From contig NZ_BATP01000003.1 of NCBI RefSeq assembly GCF_000739615.1, forward strand, positions 62,001-126,000: a stretch of DNA of 64,000 bases, read 5' to 3'. The DNA is from Haloferula sp. BvORR071. GTDB taxonomy: Bacteria; Verrucomicrobiota; Verrucomicrobiia; Verrucomicrobiales; Akkermansiaceae. The notes below the pieces were generated by a model. It was not told the DNA's origin and made no database searches. It saw only the letters and a program-made list of their open reading frames with translations. The position numbers were made by a program, and so were the translations under genes. Shown here piece by piece: positions 1 through 8,127 of this stretch (position 1 is the stretch's first letter; each line of letters begins with the position of its first letter).

Positions 1-954
1 CTGGTTCACGTCCGAGCGGTCGCCAGAGCGCGAGGCGATGGTCTTTGCCATCAGGGTATTCTCGAGGCAGGCGAGGAAGGCGATAGCCAGCGAGACCCCG
101 AGTAGGGAAGAGATGTCCTCAAAGATCCCGCTGCGGGTGAGATCGGGGAAATTGGGCATCAGGTCCGCAGGCTGGAAATTCCGGAAACGGGCCACGCCGC
201 TGAAAAAGCCGCTCTTTTGGTGGGCCAAGGTGCCGAAGACCGCGGAGCAGAAGACCAGCACGATGGCGAGATTCGGCCAGCGCGGCTTCCACTTCCTCAT
301 CAGGAAGAAGGCCAGGAAGGTGCAGGCACCGATTACCAGAGGCGGCCAATCGGCGTGGGGCAGGGAACGGACCAAGGCCTCGACCAAGCCGACGAAGGAG
401 CGCGGGCGCAGTTCATCCACCTCGTAGGCCACGCCTAACAGGTGCTTGAACTGATTGGTCATGATCAGCACCGCCGCACCGGAGACGTAACCGACGAGCA
501 CTGAGCGCGAGATATACTGCAGTAAGTCCGCCACCCGCAGGATCGAGCCGATCAGGCAGAAAATGCCGACCATCAGGACCAGCAGCGGCACGAGCTGGGT
601 CTCGCGGGCGCCAAGCATCGGCTCTACGGCGAAGAAACCGAAGAGCATGAAGGCGGTCGCATTCGTCGGCCCCAGGATCGTGTGACGGCTACCCGCGAAG
701 AACGGCGCGATGATCGAGGCTGCCGCAGAACAGGCGATGCCGAAGACGATCGGCAGCTCAGCGATCGCCGCGTAGGCGATGCCCTGCGGGATATCGAGCA
801 GGGAGACATTCAGCGCGGCCTTGCCATCGGCGCGGAATTTTTCCCGGTCGTATTGCCGCCAGGTATGGAGGATGGGCAGCGGGTCGAGCTTGCCACCCCG
901 GAAGAACTCCACGAGGCGGCGGAGAATCCGGCGGGGCTGGAAATGGTGGCTCAT
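1..954 (-). CDS. SulP-family anion transporter, partial (C-terminus beyond left edge)
   Basis: The reading frame stays open from the ATG at 954 to the window edge, giving 318 residues. The sequence shows a SulP N-terminus: a DIPQGIAYAAIAELP segment near residues 55-70, then GPTNATAFML, then several hydrophobic helices and a late helix with CLENTLMAKTIA. SulP proteins are inner-membrane carriers of sulfate, bicarbonate or other anions, usually with a cytoplasmic STAS domain at the C-terminus. That part is outside the window, so its presence cannot be judged. The gene lies 28 bp downstream of the LptF/G-like gene on the same strand and may be co-transcribed with it. The substrate cannot be told from sequence. 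Confidence 0.9.
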   Translation of the reverse strand, partial: MSHHFQPRRILRRLVEFFRGGKLDPLPILHTWRQYDREKFRADGKAALNVSLLDIPQGIAYAAIAELPIVFGIACSAAASIIAPFFAGSRHTILGPTNATAFMLFGFFAVEPMLGARETQLVPLLVLMVGIFCLIGSILRVADLLQYISRSVLVGYVSGAAVLIMTNQFKHLLGVAYEVDELRPRSFVGLVEALVRSLPHADWPPLVIGACTFLAFFLMRKWKPRWPNLAIVLVFCSAVFGTLAHQKSGFFSGVARFRNFQPADLMPNFPDLTRSGIFEDISSLLGVSLAIAFLACLENTLMAKTIASRSGDRSDVNQ

Positions 955-982
955 GGCGGCGCCGGTCGCTCGCTTGCTGGCT

Positions 983-2164
983 TCAGCGGAAGCGCGCGCG
1001 GCGCAGCAGGTAGAGGCCGATCAAGACGCAAGCGATATTCGGCCCCCACAGCCCCGCGAGCACGGCGGCCTTGGTGGTGCCACCCGACATGCTGCAGACG
1101 AAGTAGGCCGCACCGATCAGCAGGCTGAGCACCAGACCGGTGGAGGTATCCTTGCGCCGGGCCTTGATCCCGAGCGGAATGCCGACGAATGCGAAGGCCA
1201 AACAGGCGAAGGACGAGGCGTAGCGGCGTTGCTCCTCCGACCAGAAGCGCGAGATTTGAAGGCGCCGCGAGAGGGCCTCGTTCTTGGCCAGCTTGGGATC
1301 CGTGGCCAGGTATTCCCGGATCTGCCGATTGGTCATGGTGTTCGCCTTCGGCTTCGGCGGCTTCATCTCGAAGGGAATGACCGCGGGAACGGCCTCGCTG
1401 GCGACGATCATCTTGACCGCACCCTTTGTCCCGTCCTCCTTGTCCTTCTCCGTAGTCTCAAGATAGGCGTCGAAAAGGCGGAAGTTGAACTGGCGTTTGA
1501 CGAGGTCGGCTTCTGTCTGCGCGCTCTGCGCATGTACGTAAACCGGCGGCGTATAGATGAACGGCGAATTCGGGTCCTTGGGGTCCTTCCTCTTCTTCTC
1601 GGCGACCTTGAAGAGGTGGAGATTCTTGATGTAGCTGCCCTTCTCGTTGGACTCCCCCAAGTAGACGCGCACGCCCTTGGCAGTTTCGTCCAAGCGGGCC
1701 AAGCCATCGGTCTCCGCGGCCGCGCGCAGCATGCTCAGCGGATCTGTAAAGAAGGCCCGGACGAAGATGTAGTCGACCTCGTTGTTGGACTTTGGCGCGA
1801 TGGTGACATTCAGCCACAAGCAAAGAGCCGAGAGGGCGCCTGCGATGGCGAAAACCGGGGCCGAGAGACGGGCCAAGCTAATGCCAGCCACCCGGAAGCC
1901 AGTCAATTCCTGGTCCGAGGACATCCTGCCGAAGACCAGCAGGATGGCCGAGAGGAAGGCCCACGGGATGGTGTAGATGAGCGAGGCGGGGATGCTGGCG
2001 ACGACGAGCTCGGCGATGACCGACAAGCGGGCTCCGGCGTCCACCAGCAGCGGGCGGATCTTTTGGAAGATGCTGCCCATCACCAGGATGGTGCTCAGGA
2101 CAAGGATGGCAAATACGGTGCTAGCGAGCACCTGGCGGCCGATGTAGCGGTCGGAAAGACGCAT
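983..2164 (-). CDS. LptF/LptG-family permease (YjgP/YjgQ)
   Basis: This 393-residue protein has the LptF/LptG layout: three N-terminal membrane helices (about residues 9-30, 45-75 and 95-118), a periplasmic domain of about 180 residues, and three C-terminal helices ending in RRARFR. The segment RYIGRQVLASTVFAIL is typical of the family N-terminus, and FRVAGIS matches the conserved cytoplasmic loop. LptF and LptG form the permease that lifts lipopolysaccharide from the inner membrane into the Lpt bridge, powered by LptB. Only one family member is present here, so F versus G is undecided. The ATG at 2164 was preferred over an in-frame start at 2266, which would add a Pro/Arg-rich tail unlike the family. 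Confidence 0.88.
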   Translation of the reverse strand: MRLSDRYIGRQVLASTVFAILVLSTILVMGSIFQKIRPLLVDAGARLSVIAELVVASIPASLIYTIPWAFLSAILLVFGRMSSDQELTGFRVAGISLARLSAPVFAIAGALSALCLWLNVTIAPKSNNEVDYIFVRAFFTDPLSMLRAAAETDGLARLDETAKGVRVYLGESNEKGSYIKNLHLFKVAEKKRKDPKDPNSPFIYTPPVYVHAQSAQTEADLVKRQFNFRLFDAYLETTEKDKEDGTKGAVKMIVASEAVPAVIPFEMKPPKPKANTMTNRQIREYLATDPKLAKNEALSRRLQISRFWSEEQRRYASSFACLAFAFVGIPLGIKARRKDTSTGLVLSLLIGAAYFVCSMSGGTTKAAVLAGLWGPNIACVLIGLYLLRRARFR

Positions 2165-2419
2165 GCGTGTGGGGGGAGTCTGGGCGCCGGGGGGGGGCCT
2201 GTCGAGTGGCGAAAAAGGGCCCCGGAGAGTCGACCGAGGCCGGGACCGCTGCCTAACGGTTAGCAAATCTGGCCGAAAATCCTTGCCGCGGGCATTCCGG
2301 TTGCTTTCCTACCGGTCGAATTTGTCCCGGAGGAGACTTCGGGCTGATTCGACCTCCCGTCACGGTGGTAGGAGTTTCCTCGCTCCTACCTTCATCCCAG
2401 CCAGCCCGAACCCTCACGC

Positions 2420-3124
2420 ATGTCCCCAAACCCAGACGCCGCTGAATTCCGGTTCCCCCAGATTTCAACCCGCCGCGGTGCCCTAGGCACCCTCGGTCTT
2501 GGGGCTATTGCCTTCCTCGGCTCAAACGCCCGGGTGGCAGCGGTGACGGGCAATGCCCCGCCGAAGGTGACGGTAAATCCTTCGCTCACCCGGACCACGA
2601 GCCCGGTCAACACTAACACGGCTACCGCCAAGACCCTGCAGGTCTTGCCCTTCGATTCGTCGAACCTGCCGCAGGAGTGGGTGCAGCGCCAAGGGAACGA
2701 GCTGAAGATCTACTACTCTTATTTGGTCGCCTGCCGCCTCCAGCACCTGACGCCGGAGCAGATCATCGATGCCCACGCCAAGCAGCACGGTCTGCTGTGG
2801 AATAGCCTGCCGCCGCGCAGCCTGTGGCGCCAGATGGTACCGACCTTGCGGGTGATCGACCGCGTGGCGATGGAACTCGGCCAACCGGTCGGGGAGATCG
2901 TCTCCGCCTACCGTTGTCCGGCTTACAATGCCACCTGCCCGGGAGCCCGCAGTGGGTCTTGGCATCAGGCGAATGTGGCGGTGGATGTGAAATTTGCCGC
3001 TGGGCCATCTTCCGTGGCAGGTGCCGCCCGCAAGCTGCGCGGCGCGGGGCTATTCCGCGGTGGTGTCGGTCTTTACGACACCTTCACCCACGTCGACACC
3101 CGCGGCGAGAACGTCGACTGGTAA
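2420..3124 (+). CDS. Tat-exported M15-like (peptidase M15A/YcbK-type) protein
   Basis: This 234-residue protein starts with a twin-arginine-like signal (STRRGALGTLGLGAIAFL, about residues 17-34). Its C-terminal half resembles the peptidase M15A/DUF882 fold: IVSAYRCPAYNAT, then SWHQANVAVDV with the His and Asp expected of the zinc site, and a later FTHVDTRG supplying another His. Relatives are periplasmic D,D-carboxypeptidases or cell-wall hydrolases such as YcbK/MepK. The middle segment (THAKQHGLLWNSLPP region) is not diagnostic. It stands alone between minus-strand genes. The fold call is moderately sure; the peptidoglycan substrate is inferred from the family. Confidence 0.72.
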   Translation: MSPNPDAAEFRFPQISTRRGALGTLGLGAIAFLGSNARVAAVTGNAPPKVTVNPSLTRTTSPVNTNTATAKTLQVLPFDSSNLPQEWVQRQGNELKIYYSYLVACRLQHLTPEQIIDAHAKQHGLLWNSLPPRSLWRQMVPTLRVIDRVAMELGQPVGEIVSAYRCPAYNATCPGARSGSWHQANVAVDVKFAAGPSSVAGAARKLRGAGLFRGGVGLYDTFTHVDTRGENVDW

Positions 3125-3369
3125 GCCGGTCGCTTGGCCGGATCCTGACTCCTGTACGCCCCCCGGGCGCCGAAGGAGTCCAACCCTCCGACGCCCGGAA
3201 ATTTCGACAAACGAGGAACCCTGACTTGTTCCTAACTGACATCCTCAAGTCGCCCGAAAACGGCTGCTTGGTGACGTCGCGACACTAACCGATTCCGGCG
3301 GGTGCGGAACACCGTCATCGCGTAGTTCCGGGGAAAACGCGGAGTCGGAGTCGAAGAACGGATGCTGGC

Positions 3370-3792
3370 TCAGACTAAGACCTTGCCGGACATGGTCTGG
3401 AGCAGGGCGTCTCGATTCCAGAAGTCCCAGCCCTCGACGAGTTGGCCATTCTTGACCCGCAGCCAGGTGACGCCTTGGAAGTCCACCTGGGCGTCGCTGG
3501 GTGAGAAGCCCAGGCCGGCACCGGTGTGGTTGCCGCTGGCACGCCAGTGGACGCAGACGTCATCCCCATCGCTGAGGCAATTGATCATGGTCAGCTTCAG
3601 GTCCGGCACGGCGCGCAGGAATTCCTGCATGAAGGCTTCGAATCCAGCCGGACCGATGACGTCCTCGCCACCTTCGAGGTGGCCGACGGCATCCTCCGTC
3701 ATGAGTTCCCGCATCAAGGCCGTGTCCCGGTTATTCCACATCGGGCCGAACCACGCTTCACCAACTTCCCTGGGGGTACGTGTCGAGTTCAT
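3370..3792 (-). CDS. SnoaL-like / ester-cyclase family protein
   Basis: This 140-residue protein belongs to the SnoaL-like NTF2 fold family. It has an N-terminal helical region (WNNRDTALMRELMTEDAVGHL), the GPAGFEAFMQEFLRAVPDLKL motif and a C-terminal strand ending in GWDFWNRDALLQ. Members include polyketide cyclases and many small hydrolases or isomerases of unknown substrate, and the sequence does not decide which. The ATG at 3792 is preferred because the upstream in-frame start lies inside the neighbouring nitroreductase gene. It follows that gene by 13 bp on the same strand, so the two may form an operon. Confidence 0.78.
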   Translation of the reverse strand: MNSTRTPREVGEAWFGPMWNNRDTALMRELMTEDAVGHLEGGEDVIGPAGFEAFMQEFLRAVPDLKLTMINCLSDGDDVCVHWRASGNHTGAGLGFSPSDAQVDFQGVTWLRVKNGQLVEGWDFWNRDALLQTMSGKVLV

Positions 3793-3805
3793 CGCGCTGA
3801 CTTGT

Positions 3806-4444
3806 CTAGCGATGCTCGATGATCTCTTCCAGCGGAAAGCGTGCCTTGGGAGTTGAAGCGTATTTATCTTCCGCCGACCGGTAGCCGACGGCACAAGCGA
3901 CGGAAGTGGCGTAACCGGTGCCAACAAGTCCGAGGACCTGGTCGTAACCGGCGGGTTCCAAGCCCTCCAAGGGACAAGTGTCGATTCCGAGGGCTGCGGC
4001 GGAAGCCATGAACTGGCCCAGCGCGATGTAAGTCTGGCGCATGTTCCAGCCGTGGCGGGCTTCCGGAGTCATGGCGGCAGCGAAACCGGTGATGACATTT
4101 CGATAGCCACTCAGGCTCTCCGGGCTGCGGCTCTGGATGGACGACAGCGAATCCATGAGGCGGTCCACATCGGCTTCCGTCATGTCCGTGCGGGTAGTGA
4201 AGACGACCAGGTGGGAAGCATCCGTGACCTGCGATTGGCCCCATGACTTTTTGGAGAGGTCCGCCCGCACTTCGGGGGAGTCGATCACCAGGAACTTCCA
4301 CGGCTGCAAGCCGAAGGAGGAAGGCGTGAGTACCAGCGAGTGCTCAAGCACCGCCCAGATCTCAGCGGGGATCTTGCGCTCGGCGTCGAATTTCTTGGTC
4401 GCGTAGCGGAACTGGAGGGATTCGATGAGCTTTTCGGGAGTCAT
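3806..4444 (-). CDS. NAD(P)H-dependent nitroreductase family protein (NfsB-like)
   Basis: This 212-residue protein has nitroreductase features: FRYATKKFDAERKIP at the N-terminus, SSFGLQPWKFLVI (FMN phosphate and substrate loop), a DASHLVVFTTRTD core strand, and LGQFMASAAALGIDTCPLEG with an FMN-binding glycine turn. The family uses FMN and NAD(P)H to reduce nitro-aromatics, quinones or flavins in the cytoplasm, usually as a dimer. The ATG at 4444 gives MTPEKLIESLQFR, a normal family start. The SnoaL-like gene follows 13 bp downstream. The physiological substrate is unknown. Confidence 0.87.
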   Translation of the reverse strand: MTPEKLIESLQFRYATKKFDAERKIPAEIWAVLEHSLVLTPSSFGLQPWKFLVIDSPEVRADLSKKSWGQSQVTDASHLVVFTTRTDMTEADVDRLMDSLSSIQSRSPESLSGYRNVITGFAAAMTPEARHGWNMRQTYIALGQFMASAAALGIDTCPLEGLEPAGYDQVLGLVGTGYATSVACAVGYRSAEDKYASTPKARFPLEEIIEHR

Positions 4445-4505
4445 GGGTAGCAGGTTGGCGCAGGAAGAAGAGCGATCTGAAATTTCAAATTTCAAATTTG
4501 AGATA

Positions 4506-7079
4506 TTATTGGGCGTCCAGCCTGAAGGGCACCGAGCCGGAGGGGAACTCCTTCAGGGTGACGCTGAAGATCACGCCGAACTCGTCCTTGAATTGGTTGT
4601 CGCGCTGGGTGATGCCCATCGAGGCGACCCAGGAATTGAAGTCGCGGTGGATGGTGTATTGCTGGACTTCGAGGGTGCCGCTATCGAGTTCCCAGAGTTG
4701 GAAGAAGCCGACGCCCCACTTGTCATTGAGGCGGGCGAAGGCGCGGAAGTCGACCCGCTGTGAGTCCGGCAATACGGGGTGGTTGTCGAGCAGGCGATGG
4801 CCGATTGAAAACTCGAGGTTTTCGGTCGGCATGAAGCGGGCGCGGGCGGCGACTTCAGAGAAGCCGGCGTCGTCGTCGATCACCGGGAACTGGGTCTCCA
4901 AGGTCATGCCGAACCACGGCAGCGGATTCCAACGCAGGTCGTTGTAGAGGTTGGACAAGTTCCGGTCGTAGTCGGGGTCGGTGATGAAGGCATCGATGTA
5001 GGTATCCATCGATAGCCAGTCGAAGCTCTGGCCGTCGCGCTTCGTGATGAGCTTGTTGCGAACACCGAAACGGAAGATGTTCCAGTCCCGCAGGCTATCG
5101 ATCGCGGTGAAGCTGGGGACTGAGAGCGGTTGCGGGCGGGTGCTGAAGGTTTCGCGGTCGACCGCCGGGAAGAGCGGATCGAGATCGTCCGTCGAGACGT
5201 AGGAGAAGCGGGCGTAAGGTTGGATGACGTGCAAGAGGCCATCCAGACCGATGCTGCGGTTCTGCACCACGCCGAGGTCCTTGGAGAACTTCATGGACGC
5301 CTCCGCACCGGCGGTGAGGTGGATGCGGTCCATCGAATCGGACGGGCCGTCGGCATCCCAGTAGCGGCTGTAGCCGATGCCGAGTTCCGGAGTCAGGCTG
5401 AGCCAACCGCCGATGTTAGCCGGCATCGAGAACTCGTGATAGGTATGGAAGCGGTTGTAGCCGGGGCTATCGAGTTGATTGATCAGGCCGGGCAGCAGGG
5501 GGCTGCCGGGTGGCAGCGAGCGGATCTGCTGGATCAACTGGCGCTCGTAGGTCGGCAATTGACTGAGCAGGACCGGGACCAGTGGATCGTTGGTGGGTAG
5601 CCTCAGGAGCGAGTGGATCGTGGAGGCTGTGGCACTGCCGATTTCTTCCTCGATGAAGGAGAGGGAGATGCTGCCCTCGTGCAGGATCGGCAGGTCGAAG
5701 AGCGGACGGCGGGCAAAGTCCAAGGCAACTTCCGGGGCTCGGGTATCGGAACGGTAGAATTCGTTCGGGCGGATGCGGGCGAGGGCGCTGAAGAGGGTGC
5801 CGTCATCGCGGCGATAGAGGCCGATGGTATTGTCCGGACTTGGGTCGGTGCGGAAGATCTCAGGCTCGAAGTCTTCCAGATAATAGTTGTCGCTGAGAAT
5901 GTTCAGGTTGGCGTCCAGGCGCCATTCTCCATCTTTATCGACCTTTTTGAGCTCCTTGAAATCGAGCGGGAAGCTCTGTTGGAAGGCGAAGCGGTAGCGG
6001 TCGTCGCCGACGTCCGTGCGCGGCAGACCGGTCCGGCTGATGTCCGGATTCATGTCGTTCGCGTAATAGATCGAGAGTCCGGTCAGGTTCGGGTTGTGCT
6101 CCTTGGAATCCAGCAGATCGACGCCTGCGCCCACGCCGCGGCGGCTGCGCATGTCGAAGTGCCAGCGGGAAAGCAGCCATTCGTTGTCGGTCTCGCCGGT
6201 TTTGGGATCGGGGTTGCCGCCCAGCATGATGCCATAGCTGTTGAGCAGGAACACGCCCCAGTTCGATCGCGCGCCCGGCACGAAGTGGTAGCCCAGATCG
6301 CCGTCGAGCGGTTGGGAGAGGTAGGGTAGCCAGAAGATGGGGGTTTCACCCGCGTAGAGGCGCAGGTTCTTGAAGACCACCTTGTCGTCCGGATAGATGG
6401 TGGTTTCCTTGGCACGCAGCCAGAAGCCGGGCTCCTCCACGTCGTGGGTCGTGACCCCGGCGTCGTGGCCCACGTAGACCTGCTTGCCATCGCGGTCCTC
6501 CACGCTGAAGCGCCCCGCCTCAAGGAGGAAGGGATCCACGCCAGCACGCAGGCCGGAGGCATCCATCTTTTCCTCCTTCCAGAAGAAGACCAGTTCGTCA
6601 CCGCGCTGCAGCAGGTTGCCGCGATAGACGCTGACATTTCCGGTCAAGGTGACCGACTCGGTCTGGGTATCCGCCACGGCATGGTCGGCGAAGACTTCCG
6701 TCCCCTGTTTGGTGGTCATCTTGACGTCACCATCAATGTAGAACTTGTTTTCCTTGCCCTTCCAGACGGCCTTCGAGGACCGCAGCTTCATGCCGTTGTC
6801 CGTCTCGACCTCGAAGGGGCCGGAGAAGTTGTAGACCTGCTCGACGAGATCGAAGGTGTTGGTATTGCCGGTGCGAACGATCTTCAGGTTCTTCGGCGTC
6901 CCGGGCAGTTGATTGGTGGCACCCGGAAAAAGGTCCATCTTTGGCGGCGGCGGGACCGGGGCGATGGGAAGGGGCGCCTCTGCTGGGGGAGGTGGCTCCG
7001 GGAGGACTTCCTCGGGGTTCTGTGCGGCGAGCCGGATCGTGGTAGTGAATAGAAAAGCAGGGAGAACGGCGACCCTCAT
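4506..7079 (-). CDS. lptD: LPS-assembly protein LptD-like outer-membrane protein
   Basis: This 857-residue protein begins with a signal peptide (MRVAVLPAFLFTTTIRLAAQ) and a Pro-rich linker. An OstA/LptA-like beta-jellyroll domain covers about residues 50-180 (repeated strands such as NKFYIDGDVKMTTKQG and VTLTGNVSVYRGNLL). A long LptD beta-barrel follows, with IFWLPYLSQPLDGDLGYHFVPG near its start. LptD forms the outer-membrane translocon that places LPS in the outer leaflet. The barrel is divergent and no clear conserved cysteine pair is seen. The ATG at 7079 is chosen because a longer in-frame start (7415) would run through the divergent epimerase gene. It fits with the LptF/G gene nearby. 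Confidence 0.85.
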   Translation of the reverse strand: MRVAVLPAFLFTTTIRLAAQNPEEVLPEPPPPAEAPLPIAPVPPPPKMDLFPGATNQLPGTPKNLKIVRTGNTNTFDLVEQVYNFSGPFEVETDNGMKLRSSKAVWKGKENKFYIDGDVKMTTKQGTEVFADHAVADTQTESVTLTGNVSVYRGNLLQRGDELVFFWKEEKMDASGLRAGVDPFLLEAGRFSVEDRDGKQVYVGHDAGVTTHDVEEPGFWLRAKETTIYPDDKVVFKNLRLYAGETPIFWLPYLSQPLDGDLGYHFVPGARSNWGVFLLNSYGIMLGGNPDPKTGETDNEWLLSRWHFDMRSRRGVGAGVDLLDSKEHNPNLTGLSIYYANDMNPDISRTGLPRTDVGDDRYRFAFQQSFPLDFKELKKVDKDGEWRLDANLNILSDNYYLEDFEPEIFRTDPSPDNTIGLYRRDDGTLFSALARIRPNEFYRSDTRAPEVALDFARRPLFDLPILHEGSISLSFIEEEIGSATASTIHSLLRLPTNDPLVPVLLSQLPTYERQLIQQIRSLPPGSPLLPGLINQLDSPGYNRFHTYHEFSMPANIGGWLSLTPELGIGYSRYWDADGPSDSMDRIHLTAGAEASMKFSKDLGVVQNRSIGLDGLLHVIQPYARFSYVSTDDLDPLFPAVDRETFSTRPQPLSVPSFTAIDSLRDWNIFRFGVRNKLITKRDGQSFDWLSMDTYIDAFITDPDYDRNLSNLYNDLRWNPLPWFGMTLETQFPVIDDDAGFSEVAARARFMPTENLEFSIGHRLLDNHPVLPDSQRVDFRAFARLNDKWGVGFFQLWELDSGTLEVQQYTIHRDFNSWVASMGITQRDNQFKDEFGVIFSVTLKEFPSGSVPFRLDAQ

Positions 7080-7173
7080 CGTGGCGGGATGAGACGGGGT
7101 CCCGGATTTGAAGTAAAGGGGGAAAGCCCGAAAGCGGTTGCGGGTTGAGGCGAAGCAGGGAATTTGTTGGAAA

Positions 7174-8094
7174 ATGACATCTCGACCGGAAACCCTCGCC
7201 ATTATTGGAGCCTCCGGCTTTATCGGCCGCGAGCTGGCACGGGAGGCCGCCGCCGCGGGCTGGTCGGTCTGTGGCTTCAGCCGGAAGGTCAAGCGGCGGG
7301 ACGGGGTGGTGGCGGAGTGGCGGGACTGGCGGGAGGTCCCGGATTTCAGCGGCATTTCTGCGGTCGTGAACATGGCCGGCGAGCCGATCAACCAGCGCTG
7401 GACGGCGGATGCCAAGCGGCGCTTCTATGACAGCCGGATCGGAGCGACCTCCCGGATCGTGCGCGGGCTATCGATGCTCGGCCGGACGGAGCGCCCCCAT
7501 GTCCTGGTGAATGCCTCTGCGGTGGGGATTTACGGCGAACGGGGTGACGAAATACTCGAGGAAGGGGCCCCCACCGGAACCGGCTATCTGGCGGAACTCT
7601 GCCAAGCGTGGGAAGACGCTGCCGATGGCGTCGGACGGCTCGGCCCAAGGGTAGTCAAGCTGCGCAGCGGCATCGTGCTGGGCAAGGAGGGAGAGTCCTT
7701 CAAGAAGATGCTCCTGCCTTTTCGGCTCGGGCTGGGCGGGCGCTTGGGCACGGGCAAGCAGTGGATGCCGTGGATCCACGTCGCGGACCTGATCGCGGCG
7801 ATCCTCTTCTGCATCCGTGGCGGAGGGATCGCAGGGCCGGTCAATGGCTCGGCCCCTGAGCCTGAGCGGAATGAGGACTTTACCCGCAAGCTGGCCGCGG
7901 CGCTGCAGAGGCCGGCAGCCCTTGCAGTGCCGGAATTTGCGCTGCGCTGGATGATGGGGGATTTTGCCAGCGCCTTGGTGGGCAGCCAGCGGGCGGTGCC
8001 ACGGGTGCTGCTGGAGAGCGGGTTCGGGTTCCGCTTTCCGACGCTAGAGATGGCAATGGCGGATTTGGTCGGGACCGGCGCGGCCTCGGCGTGA
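7174..8094 (+). CDS. TIGR01777-family NAD(P)-dependent epimerase (YfcH/SulA-like)
   Basis: This 306-residue protein opens with a Rossmann motif IIGASGFIGRELAREA. It has family markers: VVNMAGEPINQRWTADAK, NASAVGIYGERGDE (catalytic Tyr region), LAELCQAWEDAA and GKQWMPWIHVADLIAAI. The C-terminus carries the DUF1731-type tail (AVPEFALRWMMGDFASALVGSQRAVPRVL). The family is an extended short-chain dehydrogenase; YfcH and plastid SulA/GC1 are members, and their exact reaction is not established. The gene is transcribed divergently from lptD across about 94 bp and ends 33 bp from the convergent beta-helix gene. Confidence 0.9.
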   Translation: MTSRPETLAIIGASGFIGRELAREAAAAGWSVCGFSRKVKRRDGVVAEWRDWREVPDFSGISAVVNMAGEPINQRWTADAKRRFYDSRIGATSRIVRGLSMLGRTERPHVLVNASAVGIYGERGDEILEEGAPTGTGYLAELCQAWEDAADGVGRLGPRVVKLRSGIVLGKEGESFKKMLLPFRLGLGGRLGTGKQWMPWIHVADLIAAILFCIRGGGIAGPVNGSAPEPERNEDFTRKLAAALQRPAALAVPEFALRWMMGDFASALVGSQRAVPRVLLESGFGFRFPTLEMAMADLVGTGAASA

Positions 8095-8127
8095 GATCTT
8101 GGAGTGCTGCGACTTCCGGCTATGCCC